From Actinomycetes bacterium (GTDB lineage: Bacteria; Actinomycetota; Actinomycetes; Actinomycetales; Cellulomonadaceae): a stretch of DNA of 20,848 nucleotides. Where the stretch lies: the NCBI GenBank assembly GCA_023432565.1, contig JAEYUL010000004.1, positions 1 to 20,848 of the forward strand. The letters run 5' to 3'. The notes below the pieces were generated by a model. The model had not been told where the DNA came from. It saw only the letters and a program-made list of their open reading frames with translations, and did no database searches. Positions 1 to 5,770 of this stretch are shown piece by piece; position 1 is the first letter of the stretch, and the number at the start of each line of letters is the position of its first letter. Position numbers and translations under genes: made by a program.

Positions 1-285
1 CTGCTTGCCGCCGCTGCGGTCGACGGGGATGGTGCCCACGCCCCGGAAGAAGCCAGCCTTGAGGCGACCCTTCAGCCCGCGCCCGGTGAAGTACTCCTCC
101 TTGCCGATGAAGCGCACCTTCCGGGGCAGCTTGATCGGCAGCACGAACGAGTCGATCACGGCGAGGTGGTTGCTCGCGAGGATCACCGGGCCGTCGGCCG
201 GCACGTTCTCCGCCCCCCGCACCCACGGCCGGAAGAACGCGCGCAGCAGCGGCGCGGCGATCGCACGCATCACCCAGTAGAACAA
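1..285 (-). CDS. plsC: 1-acyl-sn-glycerol-3-phosphate acyltransferase (PlsC-like), N-terminal part only
   Basis: The frame read leftwards from about 285 encodes the N-terminal 95 residues of a membrane-associated acyltransferase and runs off the left edge of the window. The HX4D catalytic motif is visible in NHLAVID, after a hydrophobic start (FYWVMRAIAAPLL) and the family-typical FRPWVRG. Further on come FIGKEEYF and GVGTIPVDRSGGKQ, both typical of the LPLAT/PlsC family. The FPEGTR-type motif lies outside the window. The family transfers a second acyl chain to lysophosphatidic acid in phospholipid synthesis at the inner membrane face. I chose a TTG start at 285 because GGAGGTG lies just upstream and the homologous proteins begin near FYW; ATG at 270 or GTG at 273 are alternatives. 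It is divergent from the gene at 356. The family call is firm, the exact acyl acceptor is inferred. Confidence 0.85.
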   Translation of the reverse strand, partial: MFYWVMRAIAAPLLRAFFRPWVRGAENVPADGPVILASNHLAVIDSFVLPIKLPRKVRFIGKEEYFTGRGLKGRLKAGFFRGVGTIPVDRSGGKQ

Positions 286-342
286 CAGGTCACCTCCACC
301 TGGCGTGCGACGCCGTGTGCGCGCGCACGCCCCCGCCGACTC

Positions 343-356
343 TAGAGTGCTCTGCA
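343..356 (+). promoter_or_regulatory. Putative -10 element for a leaderless transcript of the 356 gene
   Basis: TAGAGT at 343-348 is followed by seven bases and then the ATG at 356. This spacing would place transcription initiation at or next to the start codon. Only a weak AGAG could serve as a ribosome binding site. No convincing -35 box is visible. A 12-base perfect palindrome (GTGCGCGCGCAC, 317-328) lies between this gene and the divergent acyltransferase. Confidence 0.4.
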
Positions 357-796
357 TGCCGCCACGTCCGCACGACGCAGACGAGCCGGACGAGGTCCGC
401 CCGGACGACGCCGCGGCGGACGGGGCCGAGGAGCCCGCGGCACCCCACCTCGACGACACCGACGTCGCCGCCCGCTGGGCGGGGATCGTCAGCCAGCTGT
501 CGTCCCCGGAGGACCCGCGGGCCTGGGCGCCCGACCCCGCCGTCGAGGAGGCCGAGAACCACTTCGAGCCGCCGGACCCCGGGCCGGTGCTCGGCGGGGA
601 CCCGCTGCTGACCATGGCCTGGGCGGCGGTCGTCGGCGTGCCGGTGCTGCTCATGATCGCCGTCATCGCCTGGCGCGACATCCCCACGATCGTGCTGCAG
701 GTCGCCGGCGTCGCCTTCCTGGCCGCCGTCGGTCTCCTCCTGTGGCGCATGCCGCGCGAACGCGACCACGACGCCGGTCCGGGCGCCGTCGTCTGA
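356..796 (+). CDS. Small two-helix membrane protein of unknown function
   Basis: This gene encodes 146 residues. The first ~85 are acidic and proline/aspartate-rich, probably disordered, with a short conserved-looking stretch (ARWAGIVSQL, WAPDP, EEAENHFEPPDPGP). Two hydrophobic helices follow at about residues 87-107 and 112-132, then a short basic tail (RMPRERD). I recognise the general architecture from actinobacterial hypothetical proteins but no characterised family. The frame is open further upstream, but ATG at 356 is preferred because of the TAGAGT element seven bases before it and because upstream translation looks non-protein-like. It converges on the glucokinase gene with only 12 bases between the two stop codons. 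The function is unknown; a cytoplasmic acidic domain tethered to the membrane is what the sequence shows. Confidence 0.75.
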   Translation: MPPRPHDADEPDEVRPDDAAADGAEEPAAPHLDDTDVAARWAGIVSQLSSPEDPRAWAPDPAVEEAENHFEPPDPGPVLGGDPLLTMAWAAVVGVPVLLMIAVIAWRDIPTIVLQVAGVAFLAAVGLLLWRMPRERDHDAGPGAVV

Positions 797-813
797 CGGC
801 CCGCGCCGTCAGA
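792..813. terminator. Bidirectional hairpin containing both convergent stop codons
   Basis: A perfect 9-bp stem (TCTGACGGC, 792-800; GCCGTCAGA, 805-813) closes a CCGC loop. The TGA of the 356-796 gene (794-796) lies in the left arm. The TGA of the glucokinase gene (809-811 on the minus strand) lies in the right arm. No U-tract follows, as is common for actinobacterial terminators. Confidence 0.6.
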
Positions 814-1753
814 GCCGGGCGAGGTCCGCGGCGCCGACGATGCCCGCGTCGTTGCCCATGGAGGCGATGACGATCGTCGCCTCGGGGCGGTGGCCGCGAG
901 CGGAGAGCTGGTCGGCGAAACCCTTGCGGGCCGGTTCGAGGAGCAGGTCGCCCGCAGCCGCCACGCCGCCGCCGATGACCACCATCGCGGGGTCGAGCAG
1001 CGCGGCGACCGAGGCGGCGCCCTCACCGATCCACCGGCCCAGCTCAGCGAGCAGGTGCACCGCGAGCTCGTCGCCCTCCTCCGCCGCCTTCGTCACGTGG
1101 GGCCCGACGATCTTGTCGGCGCGGCCGCCCGCGAGCTCGATGATGCGGCGGGCACGCTCGGGGAACGCCACGGCCGCAGCCTGCGCGTCACGCACGAGCG
1201 CGCTGCCCGAGGCGTACTGCTCCCAGCAGCCCTCGTGCCCGCAGCCGCAGTAGTGACCGCCCGGCACGACGCGCATGTGGCCGACCTCGGCCGCGACGCC
1301 CGCGAAGCCGCGCACCAGCGCGCCGTTCGCGACGACTGCGCCACCCAGCCCCGTGCCGATGGTCAGCGTCAGCATGTCGTCGACGTCACGCGCCGAGCCG
1401 AACCGGAACTCGGCCCAGCCGGCGGCGTTCGCGTCGTTCTCGACCACGATGTCGACCTTGTCGGCGATGAGGGCCGCCACCCGGTCGCGCAGCGGGTAGT
1501 CGCGCCAGGCGATGTTGGGGGCGAACAACACGCCGGACCGGTCGGCCGCGACGAAGCCCGCCGCCGCGAGCCCGATCGCGCGGACCGGGTGCAGCGCGCT
1601 GAGCTCGGCGTACGCGTCCGCGATCGCGGCGTCGATGCTGGCGGCGTCGTCGGGCTGGGTGTCGCGCCGCGTCTGGGCCAGGATCCGGCCCTCGTCGTCG
1701 ACCACCCCGGCGGCGATCTTGGTACCGCCGATGTCCACACCGATGGCGTGCAT
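809..1753 (-). CDS. glk: ROK-family glucokinase
   Basis: This 314-residue protein is a ROK-family sugar kinase, most likely a glucokinase that phosphorylates glucose to glucose 6-phosphate in the cytoplasm. The phosphate-binding motif DIGGTK is at residues 7-12. A sugar-binding ENDANAA segment and the second phosphate loop TIGTGLGG follow. The ROK zinc signature CXCGX2GCXE is present with cysteines at 169, 171 and 176 (CGCGHEGCWE). The length fits the family. ATG at 1753 gives the canonical MHAIGVDIGGTK start, with GGGAG about a dozen bases upstream; the frame continues upstream without good protein character. The gene is divergent from the acyl-CoA ligase at 1964. Substrate could be another hexose, since ROK kinases vary, but the sequence resembles the actinobacterial ATP-dependent glucokinases. 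Confidence 0.9.
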   Translation of the reverse strand: MHAIGVDIGGTKIAAGVVDDEGRILAQTRRDTQPDDAASIDAAIADAYAELSALHPVRAIGLAAAGFVAADRSGVLFAPNIAWRDYPLRDRVAALIADKVDIVVENDANAAGWAEFRFGSARDVDDMLTLTIGTGLGGAVVANGALVRGFAGVAAEVGHMRVVPGGHYCGCGHEGCWEQYASGSALVRDAQAAAVAFPERARRIIELAGGRADKIVGPHVTKAAEEGDELAVHLLAELGRWIGEGAASVAALLDPAMVVIGGGVAAAGDLLLEPARKGFADQLSARGHRPEATIVIASMGNDAGIVGAADLARL

Positions 1754-1845
1754 GCGTTCGTACTCCCGAGTGAGATGTGGTGGATCGCGCGACGGTCGGC
1801 GCATGCTCACGCTAGCGCCATCGGCGTGCACCGACGCACGAGCGC

Positions 1846-1864
1846 CCGCGTGCGTCACCCGCCC
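1846..1864. repeat. 19-base dispersed repeat, copy 1
   Basis: CCGCGTGCGTCACCCGCCC occurs here, between the glucokinase and acyl-CoA ligase genes, and again identically at 3909-3927. A partial copy (CCGCGTGCGTC, 3870-3880) lies in between. Confidence 0.4.
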
Positions 1865-1878
1865 CCGTCGCGACCTGC

Positions 1879-1890
1879 CAGGTTAACCTG
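1879..1890. promoter_or_regulatory. Perfect 12-base palindrome, candidate operator
   Basis: CAGGTTAACCTG is a perfect palindrome with an AT-rich core in an otherwise GC-rich 210-base divergent promoter region. It lies about 35 bases before a possible -10 (TATCCT, 1924-1929) of the acyl-CoA ligase gene. A dimeric repressor or activator site is a reasonable inference. No regulator gene is adjacent. Confidence 0.4.
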
Positions 1891-1923
1891 CACCGCTGCC
1901 GCTGGAGCTGGACGGACGTCCCG

Positions 1924-1929
1924 TATCCT
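1924..1929 (+). promoter_or_regulatory. Possible -10 element of the acyl-CoA ligase gene
   Basis: TATCCT matches the TAnnnT pattern and would start a leader of roughly 28 bases. That leader contains GGAG (1955-1958) just before the ATG at 1964. I see no clear -35 box, so this is a weak call. Confidence 0.3.
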
Positions 1930-1963
1930 CGTCGGACCCGTCACCTCTGCCACTGGAGTCAGA

Positions 1964-3787
1964 ATGGTCGAGTACAGCACCCCACTGCTTGTCGAGGTCG
2001 CACCCGACCGCAATCTCAACGACCTGTTCGCGGAACGGCTGGCCGCCGACCCGGACGGCGTGGTCGTCGAGCACAAGACCGAGCAGAGCGGGCCCTGGAT
2101 CCCCCTCACCGCACGCGAGCTCGACGCCGAGGTCGTGGCGGTCGCCAAGGGGCTCGTCGCCCGTGGCGTCGAGCCCGGCGACCGCGTGGGCATCATGTCG
2201 CGCACGCGCTACGAGTGGTCGCTGCTGGACTGGGCTATCTGGGCGGCCGGCGCCGTGCCGGTGCCGCTGTACGAGACGTCCTCGGCCGAGCAGGTCGCCT
2301 GGATCCTCACCGACGCCCACGTCACGCTGCTCGCCGTCGAGACCGCCGCGCACGCCGGCACCGTCGCCGAGGTGCGCGGTGACGTCCCCGACCTGCGTGA
2401 GGTCCTGGTGGTCGACGACGGCGCGATCGACACGCTCGTCGCCGCCGGCGTGGACGTGCCCGACGACGAGATCGCCCGCCGCCGCTCGCTGGCCGACCTG
2501 GCGAGCCTCGCCACGATCATCTACACCTCGGGCACCACGGGCCGCCCCAAGGGCGTCGAGCTCACGCACGGCAACTTCTACGAGCTGACCGTCAACGCTG
2601 TCGAAGGGCTCAAGGAGGTCGTCTCCGACCCGGGTGCACGCACGCTGCTGTTCATGCCGCTCGCGCACGTGTTCGCGCGGTTCATCCACGTCCTGTGCAT
2701 CCCCGCCGGAGCCGTGCTCGGTCACTCCCCCGACACGCGCACGCTCCTGGAGGACCTCGGCTCGTTCCGGCCGACGTTCGTGCTCGCGGTCCCGCGCGTG
2801 TTCGAGAAGGTCTACAACGGGGCCGAGCAGAAGGCGGCCGCCGCCGGCAAGGCCGCGATCTTCCAGCGCGCGGCGAAGACCTCCATCGTCTACTCGCGCG
2901 CGCTCGACGACCCGCGCGGCCCGAGCCCGTGGCTGCGGCTGCAGCACAAGGTCGCCGACGTCCTCGTGCTGCACAAGATCCGCGCGCTGCTCGGCGGGCA
3001 GGCGCGCTGGGCCATCTCGGGCGGCGCGCCGCTGGGTGAGCGGCTGGGTCACTTCTACCGCGGCGTGGGGCTGCGTGTCCTCGAGGGCTACGGCCTGACC
3101 GAGACGACCGCACCGGCGACCGTGAACCGCCCCGAGGCGACCAAGATCGGCTCGGTCGGCCTTCCGCTGCCCGGCACGTCGATCCGGATCGCCGAGGACG
3201 GTGAGATCGAGGTCAAGGGCATCCAGGTGTTCCGCGGGTACCACGACAACCCGACGGCGACCGCGGAGTCGCTCGAGGAGGGCTGGTTCCGCACGGGCGA
3301 CCTGGGCTCGCTCGACGAGCAGGGCTTCCTGTCGATCACCGGTCGCAAGAAGGAGATCATCGTCACGGCCGCGGGCAAGAACGTCGCGCCGGCCGTGCTC
3401 GAGGACCGACTGCGCGGTCACCCGCTCATCAGCCAGGTCGTGGTGGTGGGTGACCAGCGCCCCTACATCGGCGCGCTCGTCACGCTCGACCCCGAGGGCG
3501 TACCCGGGTGGCTCACCGCGCACGGCAAGCCCGCCATGACCCTCGAGGAGGCCGCGCAGGACTCGGACGTCCTGGCGTCCATCGACAAGGCCGTGGCTCG
3601 CGCCAACAAGGCGGTCTCGCGAGCCGAGTCGATCCGCAAGTACCGCATCCTCGGCACCGACCTCACGATCGCCAACGGCTACCTCACCCCGAAGCTGAGC
3701 GTGAAGCGCTCGCTCGTCCTCAAGGACTTCGCGTCCGAGGTCGACGCGCTGTACGACCAGGGTCCGGGCGGCCACGACGTCGGCTGA
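1964..3787 (+). CDS. fadD: Long-chain fatty-acid--CoA ligase (AMP-forming, FadD15-like)
   Basis: This 607-residue ANL-superfamily enzyme activates long-chain fatty acids through an acyl-adenylate to acyl-CoA. The P-loop YTSGTTGRPKG is at about residues 187-197. The adenine-binding motif GYGLTE is near residue 375, the ribose-binding WFRTGD near 442-447 and the hinge GRKKEII near 460-466. The catalytic lysine region NGYLTPKLSVKR is near the C terminus. The length and the LPLAHVFARFIH segment match the bacterial long-chain ligases that include mycobacterial FadD15, rather than short-chain acetyl-CoA synthetases. ATG at 1964 has GGAG six bases upstream; the same frame is open far upstream but antisense to glucokinase. 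The nearby PlsC gene suggests supply of acyl-CoA for phospholipid synthesis, though a catabolic role is equally possible. Confidence 0.93.
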   Translation: MVEYSTPLLVEVAPDRNLNDLFAERLAADPDGVVVEHKTEQSGPWIPLTARELDAEVVAVAKGLVARGVEPGDRVGIMSRTRYEWSLLDWAIWAAGAVPVPLYETSSAEQVAWILTDAHVTLLAVETAAHAGTVAEVRGDVPDLREVLVVDDGAIDTLVAAGVDVPDDEIARRRSLADLASLATIIYTSGTTGRPKGVELTHGNFYELTVNAVEGLKEVVSDPGARTLLFMPLAHVFARFIHVLCIPAGAVLGHSPDTRTLLEDLGSFRPTFVLAVPRVFEKVYNGAEQKAAAAGKAAIFQRAAKTSIVYSRALDDPRGPSPWLRLQHKVADVLVLHKIRALLGGQARWAISGGAPLGERLGHFYRGVGLRVLEGYGLTETTAPATVNRPEATKIGSVGLPLPGTSIRIAEDGEIEVKGIQVFRGYHDNPTATAESLEEGWFRTGDLGSLDEQGFLSITGRKKEIIVTAAGKNVAPAVLEDRLRGHPLISQVVVVGDQRPYIGALVTLDPEGVPGWLTAHGKPAMTLEEAAQDSDVLASIDKAVARANKAVSRAESIRKYRILGTDLTIANGYLTPKLSVKRSLVLKDFASEVDALYDQGPGGHDVG

Positions 3788-3809
3788 GGCACACCCGAGC
3801 AGCGGGCAC

Positions 3810-3863
3810 GTGAGCGGGCGGTGAGGAGCGGGCGAGCACGCCCGACCTCGCCGCCCGCTCGCA
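3810..3863. terminator. Large GC-rich hairpin between convergent genes
   Basis: The left arm around AGCGGGCGGTGAGG...CGGGCG (3813-3834) pairs with CGCCCG...CCTCGCCGCCCGCT (3839-3859). The stem has one G-T wobble and one small internal bulge, and the loop is AGCA. It begins about 25 bases after the acyl-CoA ligase stop and lies beyond the stop of the minus-strand gene ending at 3918. It can therefore end transcription from both sides. Confidence 0.65.
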
Positions 3864-3908
3864 CGTCACCCGCGTGCGTCGCCGGGCTCCGTCAGCGGGC
3901 CGCGTCCT

Positions 3909-3927
3909 CCGCGTGCGTCACCCGCCC
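3909..3927. repeat. 19-base dispersed repeat, copy 2
   Basis: This copy is identical to 1846-1864 and overlaps the stop codon and last codons of the small four-cysteine gene (stop at 3918-3920, minus strand). A related shorter copy lies at 3870-3880. Confidence 0.4.
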
Positions 3928-4154
3928 TCGGCGAGCCGCAGCGGCGGTACGAGGTCGAGCTCGGCGAGCGTGCCGAGCGCGCGGCGTTCCGCGTCGTCGA
4001 GCTCGAACGGCGCCGGAGCGTCGCGGTCCGGCGCGGCGACCGGCCGGCCGGTCCGTGGGCCCGCGGTGCGGGCCGGCGCCTCGAGCACGAACGTGACGAC
4101 GCAGTCGGCGCAGGCGGCCGGCCGAGCGGTGCACCCCTGGCAGTCGATGATCAT
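3918..4154 (-). CDS. Small four-cysteine protein, actinobacterial conserved hypothetical
   Basis: This gene encodes 78 residues beginning MIIDCQGC. Cysteines 5, 8, 15 and 18 form a CX2C-X6-CX2C cluster (DCQGCTARPAACADCVV), which looks like a small zinc or Fe-S site. A proline/arginine-rich linker is followed by a C-terminal segment with DDAERRALGTLAELDLVPPL. I recall similar MIID-C-x2-C proteins as conserved hypotheticals in actinobacteria, usually near an NYN-domain gene as here, but no function is known to me. The start at 4154 is supported by the cysteine motif directly after it and by TAGCGT seven bases upstream; the same frame is open far upstream but there it is antisense or out of frame with other genes. 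It lies 70 bases downstream of the NYN gene on the same strand. Confidence 0.7.
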   Translation of the reverse strand: MIIDCQGCTARPAACADCVVTFVLEAPARTAGPRTGRPVAAPDRDAPAPFELDDAERRALGTLAELDLVPPLRLAEGG

Positions 4155-4167
4155 GCGCCGCACGCTA
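4155..4167 (-). promoter_or_regulatory. Putative -10 element for leaderless transcript of the four-cysteine gene
   Basis: Read on the minus strand, TAGCGT (4167-4162) is followed by seven bases and then the ATG at 4154. There is no purine-rich ribosome binding site. This implies the gene has its own promoter in addition to any read-through from the NYN gene. Confidence 0.4.
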
Positions 4168-4224
4168 GGGCGGACCACCGACACGACCGCCGCTCCCGGC
4201 ACGCGCACCCAGGCTCCTCGCGCC

Positions 4225-5637
4225 TCAGGCGCGGTGCAGGCGTGCGACGAGCGTCGCGGACGGCACCACGTAGGCCCCGCGAGCCTCGACGTCCCGCGCG
4301 ACCTCCTGGTCGCTGGTGACCACGACGACCACCCGACCCGCAGGCTCGGCCTGCACGAGGCGCCGGATGAGGTCGTCGGCGATCTCCCCGACCGAGAACC
4401 GCACGCGCACGCCACGCGCGAGCGCCGTGGCAGGCAGCGGGGTCGGCTGGCCGTCGAAGCAGCAGGTGACCTCGGCACCCGAGCGCGCCGCGATCGCCCC
4501 GAGCCCGTCGACCAGCAACCGCCGCTGCCGCTCGAGCGTGAGCGCGGGGTATGCGGTCTTGGTGACGTTGTACCCGTCGACCACGAGGTGGGCCCGCGGC
4601 TGCCGCAGGAGCTCGTCGAGCAGCTCGGGGTCGTCGACGAAGCGCCCGCGTGACCCGACGCGCCCTGCGGCGCTCGCCTGAGGCGGGGCCACCAGGTCGG
4701 CCGGCAGGTCGGTCGTCGGCGGCAGAGCGAGCTCGGAGCGCAGTCCACTCGCCGCGTCGACGATCGTGTCGAGCAGGAGGCGCACGCGCGCGTCCGCGAG
4801 CCTGCGGGCGACCCGGAGCTCGGCGCGCGCGGCCGTCCGTTCGGCGTCCGCGGCCCGGCGCTCGTCGGCCGCAGCCTCCAGCATCGCCGCGGCCTCGTCC
4901 CGTGCCTCGCGCGCCTGCTCGAGCATCTCCTGGGCCTCCCCCAGCCCACGACGGCCCTCCGCACGTGCGCGGTCGGCGTCCGAGCGCAGGCGCCGCGCCT
5001 GCTTGCGGAGCGCGGTGACCTCCTCGAGCACGGCGTCGTGGTCGACGCGCATGCGCTCGAGCTCGGCGGCCAGCCGCTCGAGCTCGGCGCGAGACGGCCC
5101 GGCAGGCTCCGGCTCGCGCGCCGCTCGGGGCGCGGTCCGCGGCACGAGGTGCGCCCAGGGACGCTGGAGCAGCCACGCGCCCGCCGCTGCGGCGAGCGAC
5201 GGGGGTAGGCCCTCGCCGGCCTCCTCGTCGCCGGTCCGCTCGCTCGAGGTGGGTGCGTCGCCGGTCGGCTCGTCCAGGCCCCGGCGGTCGTCGGACCGCT
5301 CCGGGACGCCGGGCTCCTCGCCGTCCCCCTGCTCGTCGGCCTCCCGCTCCGCAGGCGGGCGGGCGTCCGCCCCCGCGCCGTGCACGGCCTCGAGGAGGGC
5401 CGCCAGGTCCGGGTGCTCCCGCGCCCACGTCCGGGTGGCCCGGGCCCGGAAGCCCTCCTCACGCAGCGCCGCCCACAGCGGCGCGGCGCCGGCCGTCGCC
5501 CGCTTGGCAGGGGCGAACCCCGCGACCCGTCGCAGGGCCGGAGGCACCGCCGCGGTGTCGTAGCCGGCCAGGGTCCGCGCCGCCAACGCCACCAGCTCGG
5601 CGCGCAACGCGGGCGGGACCTGCGCGTCGTCGGACAT
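4225..5637 (-). CDS. NYN-domain (YacP-like) RNA-binding/ribonuclease-like protein with central coiled coil
   Basis: This 470-residue protein has three visible parts. Residues 1-~75 form a helical N-terminal domain (PPALRAELVALAARTL). An acidic low-complexity linker runs to about 130. A long charged heptad-rich segment (about 165-285) is a probable coiled coil. The C-terminal ~120 residues are an NYN/PIN-like domain: HLVVDGYNV with Asp354, CCFDGQ with Asp395 and VVVTSDQEV with Asp443, the acidic residues expected to bind metal. Such domains are predicted ribonucleases (COG3688, YacP/Rae1-related). The coiled coil suggests oligomerisation or attachment to a partner. The start at 5637 is supported by TAGGGT six bases upstream. 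The four-cysteine gene follows on the same strand. The RNA target is unknown. Confidence 0.85.
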   Translation of the reverse strand: MSDDAQVPPALRAELVALAARTLAGYDTAAVPPALRRVAGFAPAKRATAGAAPLWAALREEGFRARATRTWAREHPDLAALLEAVHGAGADARPPAEREADEQGDGEEPGVPERSDDRRGLDEPTGDAPTSSERTGDEEAGEGLPPSLAAAAGAWLLQRPWAHLVPRTAPRAAREPEPAGPSRAELERLAAELERMRVDHDAVLEEVTALRKQARRLRSDADRARAEGRRGLGEAQEMLEQAREARDEAAAMLEAAADERRAADAERTAARAELRVARRLADARVRLLLDTIVDAASGLRSELALPPTTDLPADLVAPPQASAAGRVGSRGRFVDDPELLDELLRQPRAHLVVDGYNVTKTAYPALTLERQRRLLVDGLGAIAARSGAEVTCCFDGQPTPLPATALARGVRVRFSVGEIADDLIRRLVQAEPAGRVVVVVTSDQEVARDVEARGAYVVPSATLVARLHRA

Positions 5638-5649
5638 GCCGTCACCCTA
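5638..5649 (-). promoter_or_regulatory. Putative -10 element at the NYN gene start
   Basis: On the minus strand TAGGGT (5649-5644) is followed by six bases (GACGGC) and the ATG at 5637, so a transcript would begin at the start codon. The AGGG within it could alternatively act as a ribosome binding site from a more distant promoter. Confidence 0.4.
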
Positions 5650-5757
5650 GGCCGCGCGCGTGCGACGCGCGCACCCCGCCACCCGCTGCGCCGCGTCGAC
5701 CTCGTCCACGCGCGACACGCGGGGCGTGGTCGTGGCGGGGGTGTCGGACGGCGCAGG

Positions 5758-5770
5758 TACGGTCGCGCCA
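5758..5770 (+). promoter_or_regulatory. Putative -10 element for leaderless exonuclease/UvrC-like gene
   Basis: TACGGT (5758-5763) is followed by exactly six bases and the ATG at 5770. No ribosome binding site is present at the normal distance. The identical hexamer and spacing occur before the gene at 18700. Confidence 0.45.

Noticed and set aside
890..1963. Upstream extension of the acyl-CoA ligase frame by over 350 codons
   Set aside because: It is antisense to the glucokinase gene and lacks homology features; ATG at 1964 with GGAG gives the normal N terminus.
4220..4232. Small palindrome GCGCC-TCA-GGCGC over the NYN gene stop codon
   Set aside because: A 5-bp stem with a three-base loop is too weak to call a terminator, although the overlap with the stop codon resembles the 792-813 case.
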